A stretch of 64,000 bases of DNA from Desulfuromonas soudanensis (GCF_001278055.1 NZ_CP010802.1:1426001-1490000); one strand, 5' to 3'. Positions 17,331 to 24,677 are shown, numbered from the stretch's first letter. Numbers and translations are program-made. The notes: generated by a model not told the origin, from the sequence alone.

Positions 17331-18062
17331 ATGACACGATATTCCCTCTCTTCCGCCGCCCTGGCCGTCACCTTTCTTCTCCTTTGCGCCTGCACCCCCT
17401 ACAAGAGCCAGCAGGTTCCCTTCCGGCCGCCGAGCGCCTTTGCCGGGATGCAGATCGTCGCCGGAGCGCAGGTCGCCGCCCAGGCCTATGTCGACCAAAA
17501 GGACGCCGAGGACGCCTTCGGTTTCAATATCCGCAAGGCCGGACTCCTCCCTGTGCAGATCGTCATCGACCATCAGGGGACGAACAGCCTGACCATCGTT
17601 CCCGGTCAGACCTTTCTCATCGACGCGACCGGCAACTACTGGAACCTCCTCGACGGCCGCACCGCCTATGAGCGCCTCGAAAAGAGCAGCGAATTCGGTA
17701 CCATCGCCAAGGGAGCCGGCAAGGGCTCGGTCCTCGGTGCCGCCGGAGGCGCCATCGTCGGAGCGGCTATCGGCATCCTCACCGGCGAGAACATCGGCGA
17801 GACGCTCGGCAAGGGGGCGGCCATCGGCGCCGCCGGCGGCGCCGTCCTCGGCGGAACCGAAGCCGGAGGTTCCGGCGAGGTGGAAAGCCAGATCTCCCGC
17901 GACCTCGCCAACAAACAGCTTGAAAACCGCCCCCTCGAACCGGGAATGCTCTCCCGCGGCTTCCTCTTCTTCCCCGGCGAGGCGACCTCGGCGGTCCAAC
18001 TGCGACTGCAGGTCAAGGAAACCGGCGGACCGATCCACAACCTCACCCTGCCGCTTGAGTAG
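17331..18062 (+). CDS. glycine-zipper lipoprotein of unknown function
   Basis: The ATG at 17331 gives 243 residues with a lipoprotein signal peptide. The hydrophobic segment ends in LLCAC, with the lipidated Cys near residue 20. A domain of about 100 residues follows, then a glycine-zipper region (about 125-185, with repeats such as GAAGGAIVGAAIG and GAAGGAVLGG) and a C-terminal beta-rich segment. Glycine zippers usually form membrane-inserting helices. The protein is probably anchored in the outer membrane, but no function can be assigned. An upstream in-frame start is rejected because it would precede the signal peptide. A strong terminator follows. Confidence 0.8.
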   Translation: MTRYSLSSAALAVTFLLLCACTPYKSQQVPFRPPSAFAGMQIVAGAQVAAQAYVDQKDAEDAFGFNIRKAGLLPVQIVIDHQGTNSLTIVPGQTFLIDATGNYWNLLDGRTAYERLEKSSEFGTIAKGAGKGSVLGAAGGAIVGAAIGILTGENIGETLGKGAAIGAAGGAVLGGTEAGGSGEVESQISRDLANKQLENRPLEPGMLSRGFLFFPGEATSAVQLRLQVKETGGPIHNLTLPLE

Positions 18063-18084
18063 TCATTCTCCCCGCACGGAAACG

Positions 18085-18123
18085 GCAACGGCGGGCCCTT
18101 CGGGGTCCGCCGTTGCTTTTTTT
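18085..18123 (+). terminator. intrinsic terminator with TTCG loop
   Basis: A 14-bp stem (18085-18098 with 18103-18116, one G-T wobble) closed by a TTCG tetraloop is followed by seven T residues. It ends the lipoprotein transcript. Confidence 0.92.
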
Positions 18124-18294
18124 CTGGAAAAGGCCCGAATCCGGATCGGACGGAAAGTAGGGTCCTTCCCATCGGGCCCAGGGGAGTCTTCTGGCCTTTG
18201 CCTTAAAAATATTGCATAATCGACGGCCCATAGCTTCCGAGAAGCACCCCTTTCTTTCCCGAAGTCGGCCGGCGGCCCGACAGACCGGAGTATT

Positions 18295-19209
18295 ATGTCA
18301 CGACCCTTCAGAATCGGCCTTGCTCTCGGCGGCGGTGCCGCCCGGGCCTTCTCCCACATCGGCGTTATTGCCGGATTGCAAAAACACGGCATTCCCATCG
18401 ACATTGTCACCGGCACCAGCATGGGGGCGATCATCGGGGCCATGTACGCCGCCCGGGGGGATGTGGCGGCCGTCAAGAGTACGATCACGGCCTACCTGGA
18501 GAGCGAGGAATTCGCCACTTCGGGATTCGAATTTTTCCGGGAACTCGATGCCGACGGCGAGGGGCTTCTCTTTCAATTGGGGCGTGTGGCCCGGCGCGGG
18601 GTCTTCAACACCCTCATGGTCACCCGCACCGCCCTGGTCAGCAACGAGACGGCCATGCGAAACTACGCCTGCATGGTGGATGACATGGCCGTGGAAGACA
18701 CCAGAATCCCCTTCGCCGCCGTCGCCCTCGATCTGAAGAACGGTGAGGTGGTCTTGCTCGACCGGGGTCCGCTGCTTCAGGCCATCGCCGCCTCCTGCGC
18801 CATGCCGGGGGTGCTCAATCCGGTGGAGCACCAAGGACGGCTCCTGGTCGACGGCGGCTGGGGGGAACCCGTACCCTGTCAAGCCGCTCGTCAGCTCGGC
18901 GCCGATATGGTCATCGCCGTGGATGTCGGCGATCATACGCCGACCTTCGACGAACCGCGCAACGCCCTCGATGTCATCGGGCGGGCCGACGCTCTGGTGC
19001 GCACCTCCCTGGCCAGGGAGCAGCTCAAGTCGGCCGATATTATCCTCTCTCCGCAAAACAACGTGGCTCACTGGGCCGACTTTTCCACCGCCGAGGAAGC
19101 CATCGCCCGCGGGGAGGAGGAAGTCGACCGGCGCATCAGCGAGCTGCGCCGGGCCATCGGAAAGGTCCGAGGGCGCAGCTGGTGGTCCTGGGGTGCGGGG
19201 AAGAGGTAA
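18295..19209 (+). CDS. patatin-like phospholipase family protein (RssA-like)
   Basis: The 304-residue product is a patatin-fold serine hydrolase. The oxyanion-hole motif GGGAARA lies near residue 12, the nucleophile elbow is GTSMG (Ser about residue 42), and the catalytic Asp is in VDGGWGEP. No signal peptide is seen, so it is likely cytosolic or membrane-associated and may act on phospholipids or acyl thioesters. It is the last core gene before the accessory island; the next ordinary gene is about 6 kb on. Substrate is unknown. Confidence 0.9.
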   Translation: MSRPFRIGLALGGGAARAFSHIGVIAGLQKHGIPIDIVTGTSMGAIIGAMYAARGDVAAVKSTITAYLESEEFATSGFEFFRELDADGEGLLFQLGRVARRGVFNTLMVTRTALVSNETAMRNYACMVDDMAVEDTRIPFAAVALDLKNGEVVLLDRGPLLQAIAASCAMPGVLNPVEHQGRLLVDGGWGEPVPCQAARQLGADMVIAVDVGDHTPTFDEPRNALDVIGRADALVRTSLAREQLKSADIILSPQNNVAHWADFSTAEEAIARGEEEVDRRISELRRAIGKVRGRSWWSWGAGKR

Positions 19210-19352
19210 ATCGGCCGGACGGGGGTGGAAGAGAACTGAAAAAAACGGCCTCAGGAAGCGACGCCAAGAATGCGCCGTGAAAAGAGGGGGAGCTCCCCTC
19301 TGCCGCGCTGTCTCTGCAATGTCAATCTGGAGGGTTCGTGCAGAGGTGACGA

Positions 19353-19461
19353 AATTTATAGCCCAGCTTTTGAGGGTTAAAATCGACCAATAGGGCCTAA
19401 AAACGCACACTTTTGGGATGTTTCCTGTTGAAAAACGGGGTCTTGGCTTGGTCCGACCCCG
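19353..19461 (+). repeat. hairpin repeat, copy A
   Basis: About 109 bases, repeated imperfectly at 19539-19647. It contains a GGGCCTA-type dyad, then GGGATGTTT, GTTGAAAAACGG and the terminal CTTGGCTTGGTCCGACCCC. No coding potential is visible. The gap between patatin and the IS elements (19210-19657) consists of these two copies and short unremarkable sequence. Confidence 0.7.
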
Positions 19462-19538
19462 AATAACCTACGTCCCCGAGGACGCAATCGGGATGCTGCT
19501 GAAAGCGATGGTGCGTACCTGCGGCGGGAGACTGAAGA

Positions 19539-19647
19539 AAATTATGGCCCTATTTTTGGGGTCGAAAATGGGCCCATAGGGCTAAAAAACGCCCATTTTT
19601 GGGATGTTTTTTGTTGAAAAACGGTGACTTGGCTTGGTCCGACCCCG
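19539..19647 (+). repeat. hairpin repeat, copy B
   Basis: This is the second copy of the repeat, 186 bases from copy A and in the same orientation. It shares GGGATGTTT, GTTGAAAAACGG and the CTTGGCTTGGTCCGACCCC end. Its left part folds as TATGGCCC against GGGCCCATA. A related copy in inverted orientation lies at about 23369-23480. Confidence 0.7.
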
Positions 19648-19657
19648 GGACCCTTGT

Positions 19658-19834
19658 CATTCCAAGCTCGCAGGCTCCGGACAACGGTGTATCGACCCGG
19701 CACACTTGCAAGGCCTGTTTCGCAACCCCTGCGAGCGCCCGGCTCCCCATCCGCCGCGTTTTGATCCGCAGTGGCCCGGTGACGACGTGATGATCCGGGA
19801 CTTGGCAATCTATGACCAAGTTGCCGGGCTTTAG
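19658..19834 (+). pseudogene. C-terminal remnant of IS21-family transposase IstA
   Basis: A short open frame ends in DVMIRDLAIYDQVAGL and a TAG stop. The IRDLxxYD pattern is typical of IstA C-termini. It lies just upstream of the AGGGAGGTGAC ribosome-binding site that originally served istB, exactly where istA should end. The rest of istA (several hundred codons) is missing; repeat copy B abuts the remnant. Identification rests on the short motif plus position. Confidence 0.5.
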
Positions 19835-19904
19835 GGAGGTGACTGAGGTAAGTTGAAAAAATCGGACACCAATGTTAAGAAATCTATCTTACGGAGGTGT
19901 CAAC

Positions 19905-20225
19905 ATGACAAGAGGTTCTAATGGCCGCTATTCGAAGGAATTTCGCATTGAGGCCGTAAAAATGGTGGTTGAAGGAGGTGTCGCTGTCTATGAGGCATCG
20001 CGCCAGTTATCCCTGCCGAAATCCACCCTTGAGAATTGGGTAAGGGCGTTCAAGGCCGGAAAGCTCAGTAATATCGGTGGCAAAGGCCAACAGCGCCCGC
20101 TGACCGAAGTCGAGCTGGAACTTGACAGGGTTAAACGAGAACTGGCCCAGGTCAAGCAGGAGCGCGACATCCTAAAAAAAGCCGCCGCGTACTTTGCCAA
20201 GGAGTCGCTGCCCGGTACGCGGTAA
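19905..20225 (+). CDS. IS3-family transposase OrfA (helix-turn-helix)
   Basis: The 106-residue product begins MTRGSNGRYSKEFRIEAV after a good ACGGAGGTG site. An in-frame upstream TTG is ignored. It has an IS3/Tn8-type helix-turn-helix (about 10-60) and a leucine-zipper coiled coil (about 70-100, LELDRVKRELAQVKQERD) that mediates OrfA-OrfAB dimers. The zero frame runs through an A7 run (20174-20180), where a -1 shift would join it to orfB. It ends 45 bases later. Confidence 0.92.
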   Translation: MTRGSNGRYSKEFRIEAVKMVVEGGVAVYEASRQLSLPKSTLENWVRAFKAGKLSNIGGKGQQRPLTEVELELDRVKRELAQVKQERDILKKAAAYFAKESLPGTR

Positions 20226-21085
20226 TAAATCAACTTCGACCTGAGTACTCTGTCCCTCTGCTCTGCCAGAGCCTGGAGGTTTCACCCAGTGGCTATTACA
20301 CCTGGCTGAAGCGCCCGGACTCACCTCGGCAGAAGGAGGAGGCACGGCTCGCAATCGAAATCAAGGCGGCTCACAAAAGAAACCGGGAAACCTACGGTCC
20401 CGAACGATTACAAACCGATCTCGCCGAGCATGGCGTTCAGGTCGGGGTCCATCGGATCAAGCGAATCCGCAAGAAACACGGGATTCGTTGCAAGCAGGTG
20501 AAGAAGTTCAAGGCGACAACAAACTCCAACCATTCACTGCCTGTCGCCGAGAACCTTCTGGACCAAAACTTTGCTGTCGAAGCTCCCAACCAGGTCTGGG
20601 TAACTGACATTACTTACATCCCCACCGCCGAAGGCTGGCTGTATCTGGCCGGGCATAAAGACCTCTTCACCGGAGAGATCGTGGGATATGCGATGGGCGA
20701 AAGAATGACGAAGAATCTGGTGAGTCAATCCCTATTCCGTGCCGTGTCAGTCAAGCGCCCGGCGACCGGGTTGATCCATCATTCGGATCGGGGCAGCCAG
20801 TATTGCGCCTTGGAGTTTCAGAAACTACTGAAGCAGTTCAATATGCAGACTTCGATGAGCCGCCGAGGTAACTGCTACGACAACGCCCCCATTGAGAGTT
20901 TCTGGGGGACACTGAAAAACGAATTGGTCCACCATCGTCGTTACGCCACCCGGTGGGAAGCGATGCGAGAAATCACGGAGTACATCGAAATCTTCTACAA
21001 TCGTCAAAGGCGCCAGAAGCGGCTGGGCTACCTGTCGCCTGCTGCCTACGAACAGGAATATTACAAAGAGCTAAGCGCAGCATAA
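20180..21085 (+). CDS. IS3-family transposase OrfB (DDE integrase), made by -1 frameshift
   Basis: This frame is entered by a -1 shift on the A7 run; no ATG, GTG or TTG occurs near its beginning, so expression as an OrfAB fusion (about 393 residues from 19905) is expected. The HTH_21 region includes SGYYTWLKRP and YGPERLQTDL. The rve catalytic domain has the D in VTDITYIP, the D in HSDRGSQYC and the E in ESFWGTLKNE. No internal stop is present, so the enzyme appears functional. The first in-frame ATG (20498) would omit the N-terminal domain. Confidence 0.9.
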   Translation, partial: SRRVLCQGVAARYAVINQLRPEYSVPLLCQSLEVSPSGYYTWLKRPDSPRQKEEARLAIEIKAAHKRNRETYGPERLQTDLAEHGVQVGVHRIKRIRKKHGIRCKQVKKFKATTNSNHSLPVAENLLDQNFAVEAPNQVWVTDITYIPTAEGWLYLAGHKDLFTGEIVGYAMGERMTKNLVSQSLFRAVSVKRPATGLIHHSDRGSQYCALEFQKLLKQFNMQTSMSRRGNCYDNAPIESFWGTLKNELVHHRRYATRWEAMREITEYIEIFYNRQRRQKRLGYLSPAAYEQEYYKELSAA

Positions 21086-21123
21086 GAACTTTGGTGTCCG
21101 CTATTGACGACCGACCTCAGACG

Positions 21124-21894
21124 ATGACACAGATAACAGACCTCTCCGATGGCTTAAAACAACTGAAGCTGCAGCGTCTCTCCGATCAGATTGATGGTTA
21201 TCTGCAGGATGCCGCCAAGCAGCAGTGGGGCTATGACGAGTTCCTGCGGCAACTGATCGATGCGGAATTGGCATCCAAGCAGGATAAACGCACCGAGATG
21301 GGCACGCGCATGGCGCGTTTTCCCTTCGTCAAGACACTGGAATCCTTCGAATTCGCCTATCAACCGTCCATCGACGCCAAGCGCATCAAGGAACTGTCCT
21401 GCTGCCGCTGGGTGGCCAACGGCGAGAACATCCTGCTGCTGGGGCCACCCGGGGTAGGTAAAACCCATTTGGCCGTTGGCTTGGGGATTGAGGCTATTCG
21501 CCGCGGTTACCGAACGCTCTTTATCGGAGCCCAGGCTCTGATCGCCAGTCTTGCCCGTGCACACAATGAAAACCGGCTGGAGGACAAACTCAAGCAATAC
21601 TGCCAGCCCAAACTGCTGATCATCGACGAGATCGGCTACATCCCTATTGATCGGCTGGGCGCCAATCTCTTCTTCCAGCTCATATCCCGCCGCTATGAGA
21701 AGGGGGCCATGATCATGACCTCAAACCAGCCCTACTCGAATTGGGGCGAAATCTTCGGCGATCAGGTCATCGCCAGCGCCATTCTAGACCGGGTGCTTCA
21801 TCATGCCATTTCGATCAGCATCAAAGGTGAGAGCTACCGGCTAAAAGAGAAACTCAAAGCCGGCCTCCTGTCCAAACAGGCGGCAAGAGAATAA
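21124..21894 (+). CDS. istB: IstB-like ATP-binding helper of an IS21-family element
   Basis: IstB is the AAA+ helper that stimulates IstA transposition. From the ATG at 21124 the product has 256 residues, an N-terminal IstB helical region, Walker A GPPGVGKTHL and Walker B LLIIDEIGYIP, and is intact. Its own ribosome-binding site was separated from it by the IS3 insertion, which ends two codons upstream (removing IS3 restores GGGAGGTGACGATG). No istA partner remains, so it is probably a non-autonomous relic. Confidence 0.92.
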   Translation: MTQITDLSDGLKQLKLQRLSDQIDGYLQDAAKQQWGYDEFLRQLIDAELASKQDKRTEMGTRMARFPFVKTLESFEFAYQPSIDAKRIKELSCCRWVANGENILLLGPPGVGKTHLAVGLGIEAIRRGYRTLFIGAQALIASLARAHNENRLEDKLKQYCQPKLLIIDEIGYIPIDRLGANLFFQLISRRYEKGAMIMTSNQPYSNWGEIFGDQVIASAILDRVLHHAISISIKGESYRLKEKLKAGLLSKQAARE

Positions 21895-21900
21895 CCCGAG

Positions 21901-21950
21901 GGGGGAATTTTCGATGACCGAAAAGGGGGAATTTTCAAAGACCATTGACA
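21901..21950. repeat. right end of IS21-family element
   Basis: Two direct copies of GGGGGAATTTTC are followed by AAAGACCATTGACA. Read from outside this begins TGTCAATGGTCTTTG, the kind of multiple-repeat terminus found on IS21-type elements. It lies 7 bases after istB. A matching left end was not found in the window. Confidence 0.65.
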
Positions 21951-22030
21951 TTCTACAAGGTCCGGGCCAAATCGGGGAGTACCTACTCGCCGTACACCGC
22001 CGAGATGAGCGGGACCAGGTAGACGAAGAC

Positions 22031-22067
22031 GGGGACTGGCTCCGCCGGAACGGCGGTGCCTGTCCCC
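22031..22067. repeat. REP hairpin (GGGACTGGCTCC type)
   Basis: GGGGACTGGCTCCGCCG (22031-22047) pairs with CGGCGGTGCCTGTCCCC (22051-22067) around a GAA loop with two mismatches. Such hairpins are mobilised by REP-associated tyrosine transposases (RAYT). A RAYT remnant and a second hairpin of the same kind lie at 23.5-23.7 kb. This hairpin marks the breakpoint of the rhs fragment. Confidence 0.8.
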
Positions 22068-23057
22068 CTCACCACCACCTACCACTACGACGCAAGAAAC
22101 CGCCTGACCCGGGTCGACCTCCCCGACGGCACTGTCGCCAGCTACGCCTACGACCCCTTCGGGAGGAGGGTGAAGAAGCAGGTGGGGAGCAGTGTCACCC
22201 TCTTCGTCTATGCCGACGAGGGGCTGGTCGGGGAGTACGAAGGCGCGGGGATGATGCGCAAGCTCTACGGCTGGAAGCCCGACGGGCTGTGGGGGACCGA
22301 TCCGCTCTACATGGTGGAGGGAGGAAATTATTACTTCTACCACAACGACCATCTGGGGACGCCGCAGCGGCTGACTTCGGCGGCGGATGGGGCGGTGGTG
22401 TGGGGTGCGGGATATCTGGCGTTCGGGGCGGTGGTGGTTGATCCTTCGTCTGCCGTTGAAAACAATCTGCGGTTTCCGGGGCAGTATGCGGATGCGGAGA
22501 CGGGGCTCTACTATAACTTTCAGCGGTATTATGATCCGGTAAGGGGGCGGTATACACAGGTGGATCCGATTGGGTTTGCGGGGGGGGATGTGAATTTATA
22601 TGGGTATGTCAAAAACAATTCAAACAATTATTTAGATCCTTTAGGGTTGTTCTTCTGGTATGGGTACTATGGAGGGCCAGATTTAACTGCGGGGTTAGAA
22701 ATGTCATGGGACCAATTGCCTCAAGGAACAGTTTTACCGGAGCCAATTGACTCTCAGGACTGGCAATATTTTAAGCATGATCAAAACTATGGAATATGTA
22801 GATCGTCACTGCCAAAGGATAGTCAGTGGAAAGGATTCGCTAGGGCAGACGGTAAGTTACTAGGTGATTTAATGAAATTGCCGCTATCTCCAAGCAATTG
22901 GGATGAACCTCCAATTTTTGACGTAACTTCAAATATTCAAAGATTTATGGCAATTAGTGTTTTTACCTTGAAAATTACAGTCAATAGTGCTTGGAATGCA
23001 GTTCCTGAAGTCTATAGAAACTTCAAAAAAACACTGTCTGGGGAGCCAATATATTAA
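22056..23057 (+). CDS. orphan Rhs/YD-repeat C-terminal fragment with phospholipase A2-like tip
   Basis: The 333-residue frame lacks all upstream Rhs repeats; the GTG at 22056 lies inside the REP hairpin, so a true start is doubtful. Residues 9-198 are YD-repeat and Rhs core (RFPGQYADAETGLYYN, then the RYYDPVRGRYTQVDPIG box, ending in DPLGL at 194-198). The remaining 135 residues are a variable tip with much lower GC. The tip contains GGPDL, W..FKHDQNYG (His241-Asp242) and ARADGKLLGDL, a spacing reminiscent of phospholipase A2-like toxin domains. That assignment is inference. A small membrane-protein gene follows after one base. The gene may be silent, or translated from a chance start. Confidence 0.75.
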   Translation: MPVPLTTTYHYDARNRLTRVDLPDGTVASYAYDPFGRRVKKQVGSSVTLFVYADEGLVGEYEGAGMMRKLYGWKPDGLWGTDPLYMVEGGNYYFYHNDHLGTPQRLTSAADGAVVWGAGYLAFGAVVVDPSSAVENNLRFPGQYADAETGLYYNFQRYYDPVRGRYTQVDPIGFAGGDVNLYGYVKNNSNNYLDPLGLFFWYGYYGGPDLTAGLEMSWDQLPQGTVLPEPIDSQDWQYFKHDQNYGICRSSLPKDSQWKGFARADGKLLGDLMKLPLSPSNWDEPPIFDVTSNIQRFMAISVFTLKITVNSAWNAVPEVYRNFKKTLSGEPIY

Positions 23058-23058
23058 A

Positions 23059-23304
23059 ATGAGCATCTATATATTAGCATTTATTATTTTTGTTTTGTCA
23101 ATAGGTTCCATATATACATTTGGCATAACTGGGTTTTTTTCGATAGCTTTCGGACACGCCTTTCTTGTTTTTCAGAAAGAAAAATTAGTAAATAACAAAA
23201 AGTTAAAATACTTAGTTGTCTTTTCACTGATCTTTGCATACGGATACTTTGCGTCAATTCTTATACTTACCCTTTCATGGATTTTTGTAGAATCTTCACA
23301 TTGA
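23059..23304 (+). CDS. small membrane protein, candidate immunity partner of the Rhs tip
   Basis: The 81-residue AT-rich gene starts one base after the rhs stop. The product is almost wholly hydrophobic, with about three membrane segments (residues 3-22, 25-40 and 55-77) separated by a charged QKEKLVNNKK loop. In Rhs systems the cognate immunity gene sits immediately after the toxin tip, and membrane immunity proteins are known for toxins acting on or across the inner membrane. No family is recognised. Low GC shared with the tip suggests both arrived together. Confidence 0.6.
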   Translation: MSIYILAFIIFVLSIGSIYTFGITGFFSIAFGHAFLVFQKEKLVNNKKLKYLVVFSLIFAYGYFASILILTLSWIFVESSH

Positions 23305-23368
23305 GAGCTCGGGTCAACCTAAGGGGTCACCCATTAAAAGGCTGTCTGTCAAGGGCAAAAATAAGTGT

Positions 23369-23480
23369 TCGGGGTCGGACCTAACTAAGGCTCTGAAATG
23401 AAAACAAAAAGTGTCAATTTCACCCCCAAAAAGAGGCTTATAGGTCGATTTTTAGGGGCAAAAATAGGCCTATAACCCAA
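23369..23480 (-). repeat. hairpin repeat, copy C (inverted)
   Basis: This stretch reads TTCGGGGTCGGACC at its left and contains TATAGGTCGATTTTTAGGGGC and GGCCTATAA, which resemble the reverse complement of copies A and B near 19.4-19.6 kb. It folds as TTATAGGTC against GGCCTATAA. It precedes the RAYT remnant. Similarity is partial, so this is a family member, not an identical copy. Confidence 0.5.
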
Positions 23481-23516
23481 ACACAGGTCGTTATCATTCT
23501 GGAGGGGAGGGATTCC

Positions 23517-23693
23517 GTGCCAAGAGCCAATCGCTATTTTATGCCGGGCTACGTTTGGCATATCACGCATCGGTGCCACAAGCAGGAGTTCTTACTGAAG
23601 TTCGCCCAAACCCGCCAGCGGTACATTCACTGGCTGTATCAGGACCGTAAAAGGTTTGGCGTAGAGATTTTGAACTACGCGATCACGTCGTAG
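23517..23693 (+). pseudogene. truncated REP-associated tyrosine transposase (RAYT)
   Basis: A GTG start after GGAGGGGAGGG opens a 58-codon frame beginning with PRANRYFMPGYVWHITHRCH and continuing with KQEFLLKFAQTRQRYIHWLY. This is the N-terminus of Y1/IS200-like REP-associated transposases. It stops at TAG after LNYAITS, immediately before the position of the HUH metal-binding motif. The catalytic HUH and tyrosine regions are therefore absent, and a REP hairpin follows directly. The fragment is inactive. Confidence 0.8.
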
Positions 23694-23697
23694 AAAC

Positions 23698-23736
23698 GGG
23701 ACAGGCACCATTGGTGAAACTCATGGAGCCAGTCCC
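23698..23736. repeat. REP hairpin next to the RAYT remnant
   Basis: GGGACAGGCACC (23698-23709) and GGAGCCAGTCCC (23725-23736) form an inverted pair with two mismatches around a 15-base loop. The arms are of the same kind as those at 22031-22067. It begins four bases after the RAYT stop. Confidence 0.75.
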
Positions 23737-23840
23737 TGATAAACAGTGAACATGTCTTCGGACGGGTTTTGTATCGCCAGGCGATATTCGGATAAACGGG
23801 ACATTTTTATTTCGTTTCAATGAAATTTCTAAGGTGGGTT

Positions 23841-24587
23841 ATGTCTAAACGATCTTTCGGCCTTGCCGCTGTCGGTGTGGTTCTCGCGCTCTGCTTCTTT
23901 TCCGTTACAGCCGTCGGCGCTCCCCTGACCTCCTTCGACTTCAACATCGTCGGTCTCGGCCTCAAGGCCGATCCGGCGTACCAGGCCGTGCCGAAGGGGA
24001 TCGCCACCCAGGTGAACACCGGCTTCGACGCCGGAGGGTTCGACCTGACGACGATCACCGACAAGCTGCCGAAGGACTACACCGTGCGCGCCGAGCTGAC
24101 CGGCCCGGCCTTCCAGACGCCGCGGGCCCTGGTCACCCACCCCGGGAGCCCCTTCGACATCCCCACCCTGGCCCTGCTGGGCAAATACACCCTCTCCAAC
24201 ATCCGCCTCGTCGACGGCGCCGGCAACACCCTCTTCGGCGCCACCCCCCAGGCGGTGACCATCGAGTCGATCAACGACCCGCTGATCACCGAGGTTGCGA
24301 CCCGTCCCCTCACTCTGGACGAACTCGAGGAGCGCGGCGTGGTCTTCGACAGCAGCAACTTCACCGCCTACGAGTTCACCGCCGCCATCGCCACCGAGAG
24401 CGGCCAGGTTCCCCTCAACCTGCCGGTGCTGATCCCCAACGGCAACGCGCTCTACAAACCTGACCTTCAGCCGCCCCCTCCCTCTATTGGCCTCACTCCC
24501 CCGTCGGATGTGACCCCACCTCCGCGGGAGGAGACCATCGGACACGCAGTCCTTGCGTGGCTCCGACCCTTTCCGAAAAACCCCTAG
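23841..24587 (+). pseudogene. N-terminal fragment of a large secreted Rhs/YD-repeat protein
   Basis: A 248-residue frame with a signal peptide (about 29 residues, ending in AVGA) is followed by a domain with segments such as KGIATQVNTGF, RAELTGPAF and NIRLVDGAGNTLFGA. I recognise this as the N-terminal region of giant Geobacter-type YD-repeat proteins. Those proteins run to thousands of residues; here the frame ends soon after a proline-rich stretch (QPPPPSIGLTPPSDVTPPP), in sequence that looks unrelated. An ATG at 23820 is also in frame; 23841 is favoured because AAGGTGGG precedes it. Its C-terminal counterpart is not downstream, although another rhs tail lies upstream. Confidence 0.6.
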
Positions 24588-24636
24588 TTGTTATTTTTGT
24601 ATCAGAATAAAATTCTGCCGGAAATTTTTCCGTTGC

Positions 24637-24677
24637 ATTCGCCCTGTTCTGTGTTGTAATGACAACATTAGGCGAAT
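24637..24677. promoter_or_regulatory. AT-rich dyad of unknown role
   Basis: ATTCGCC (24637-24643) is inverted at 24671-24677, and inside it TGTTGT-AATG-ACAACA is a perfect hairpin. A TGTAAT box (24655-24660) preceded at 16 bases by TTGCAT gives a weak promoter. It lies in the non-coding stretch 24588-24750 ahead of a small open frame. Confidence 0.4.

Larger units (their letters stand above)
19844..21119 (+). mobile_element. intact IS3-family insertion sequence (1,276 bp)
   Basis: The ends read TGAGGT...ACCTCA and form an imperfect inverted repeat of about 33 bases: TGAGGTAAGTTG... at the left and, reading in from the right end, TGAGGTCGGTCG.... Both run into GGACACCAAxGTT. The element is flanked by GAC on each side (19841-19843 and 21120-21122), a 3-bp target duplication. 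It carries orfA and orfB in overlapping frames with an A7 slippery run. It has landed inside an older IS21-type element, between the ribosome-binding site and the start codon of istB. Confidence 0.88.

Noticed and set aside
18198-18220. Promoter of the patatin gene from TTGCCT and CATAAT
   Set aside because: The spacing is only 11 bases, too short for a sigma-70 promoter. No better pair was found.
19310-19340. Left terminus of the IS21-type element at TGTCAATCTGG
   Set aside because: Only TGTCAAT matches the right end, and the following bases do not continue the repeat. Seven bases are too few to support a boundary.
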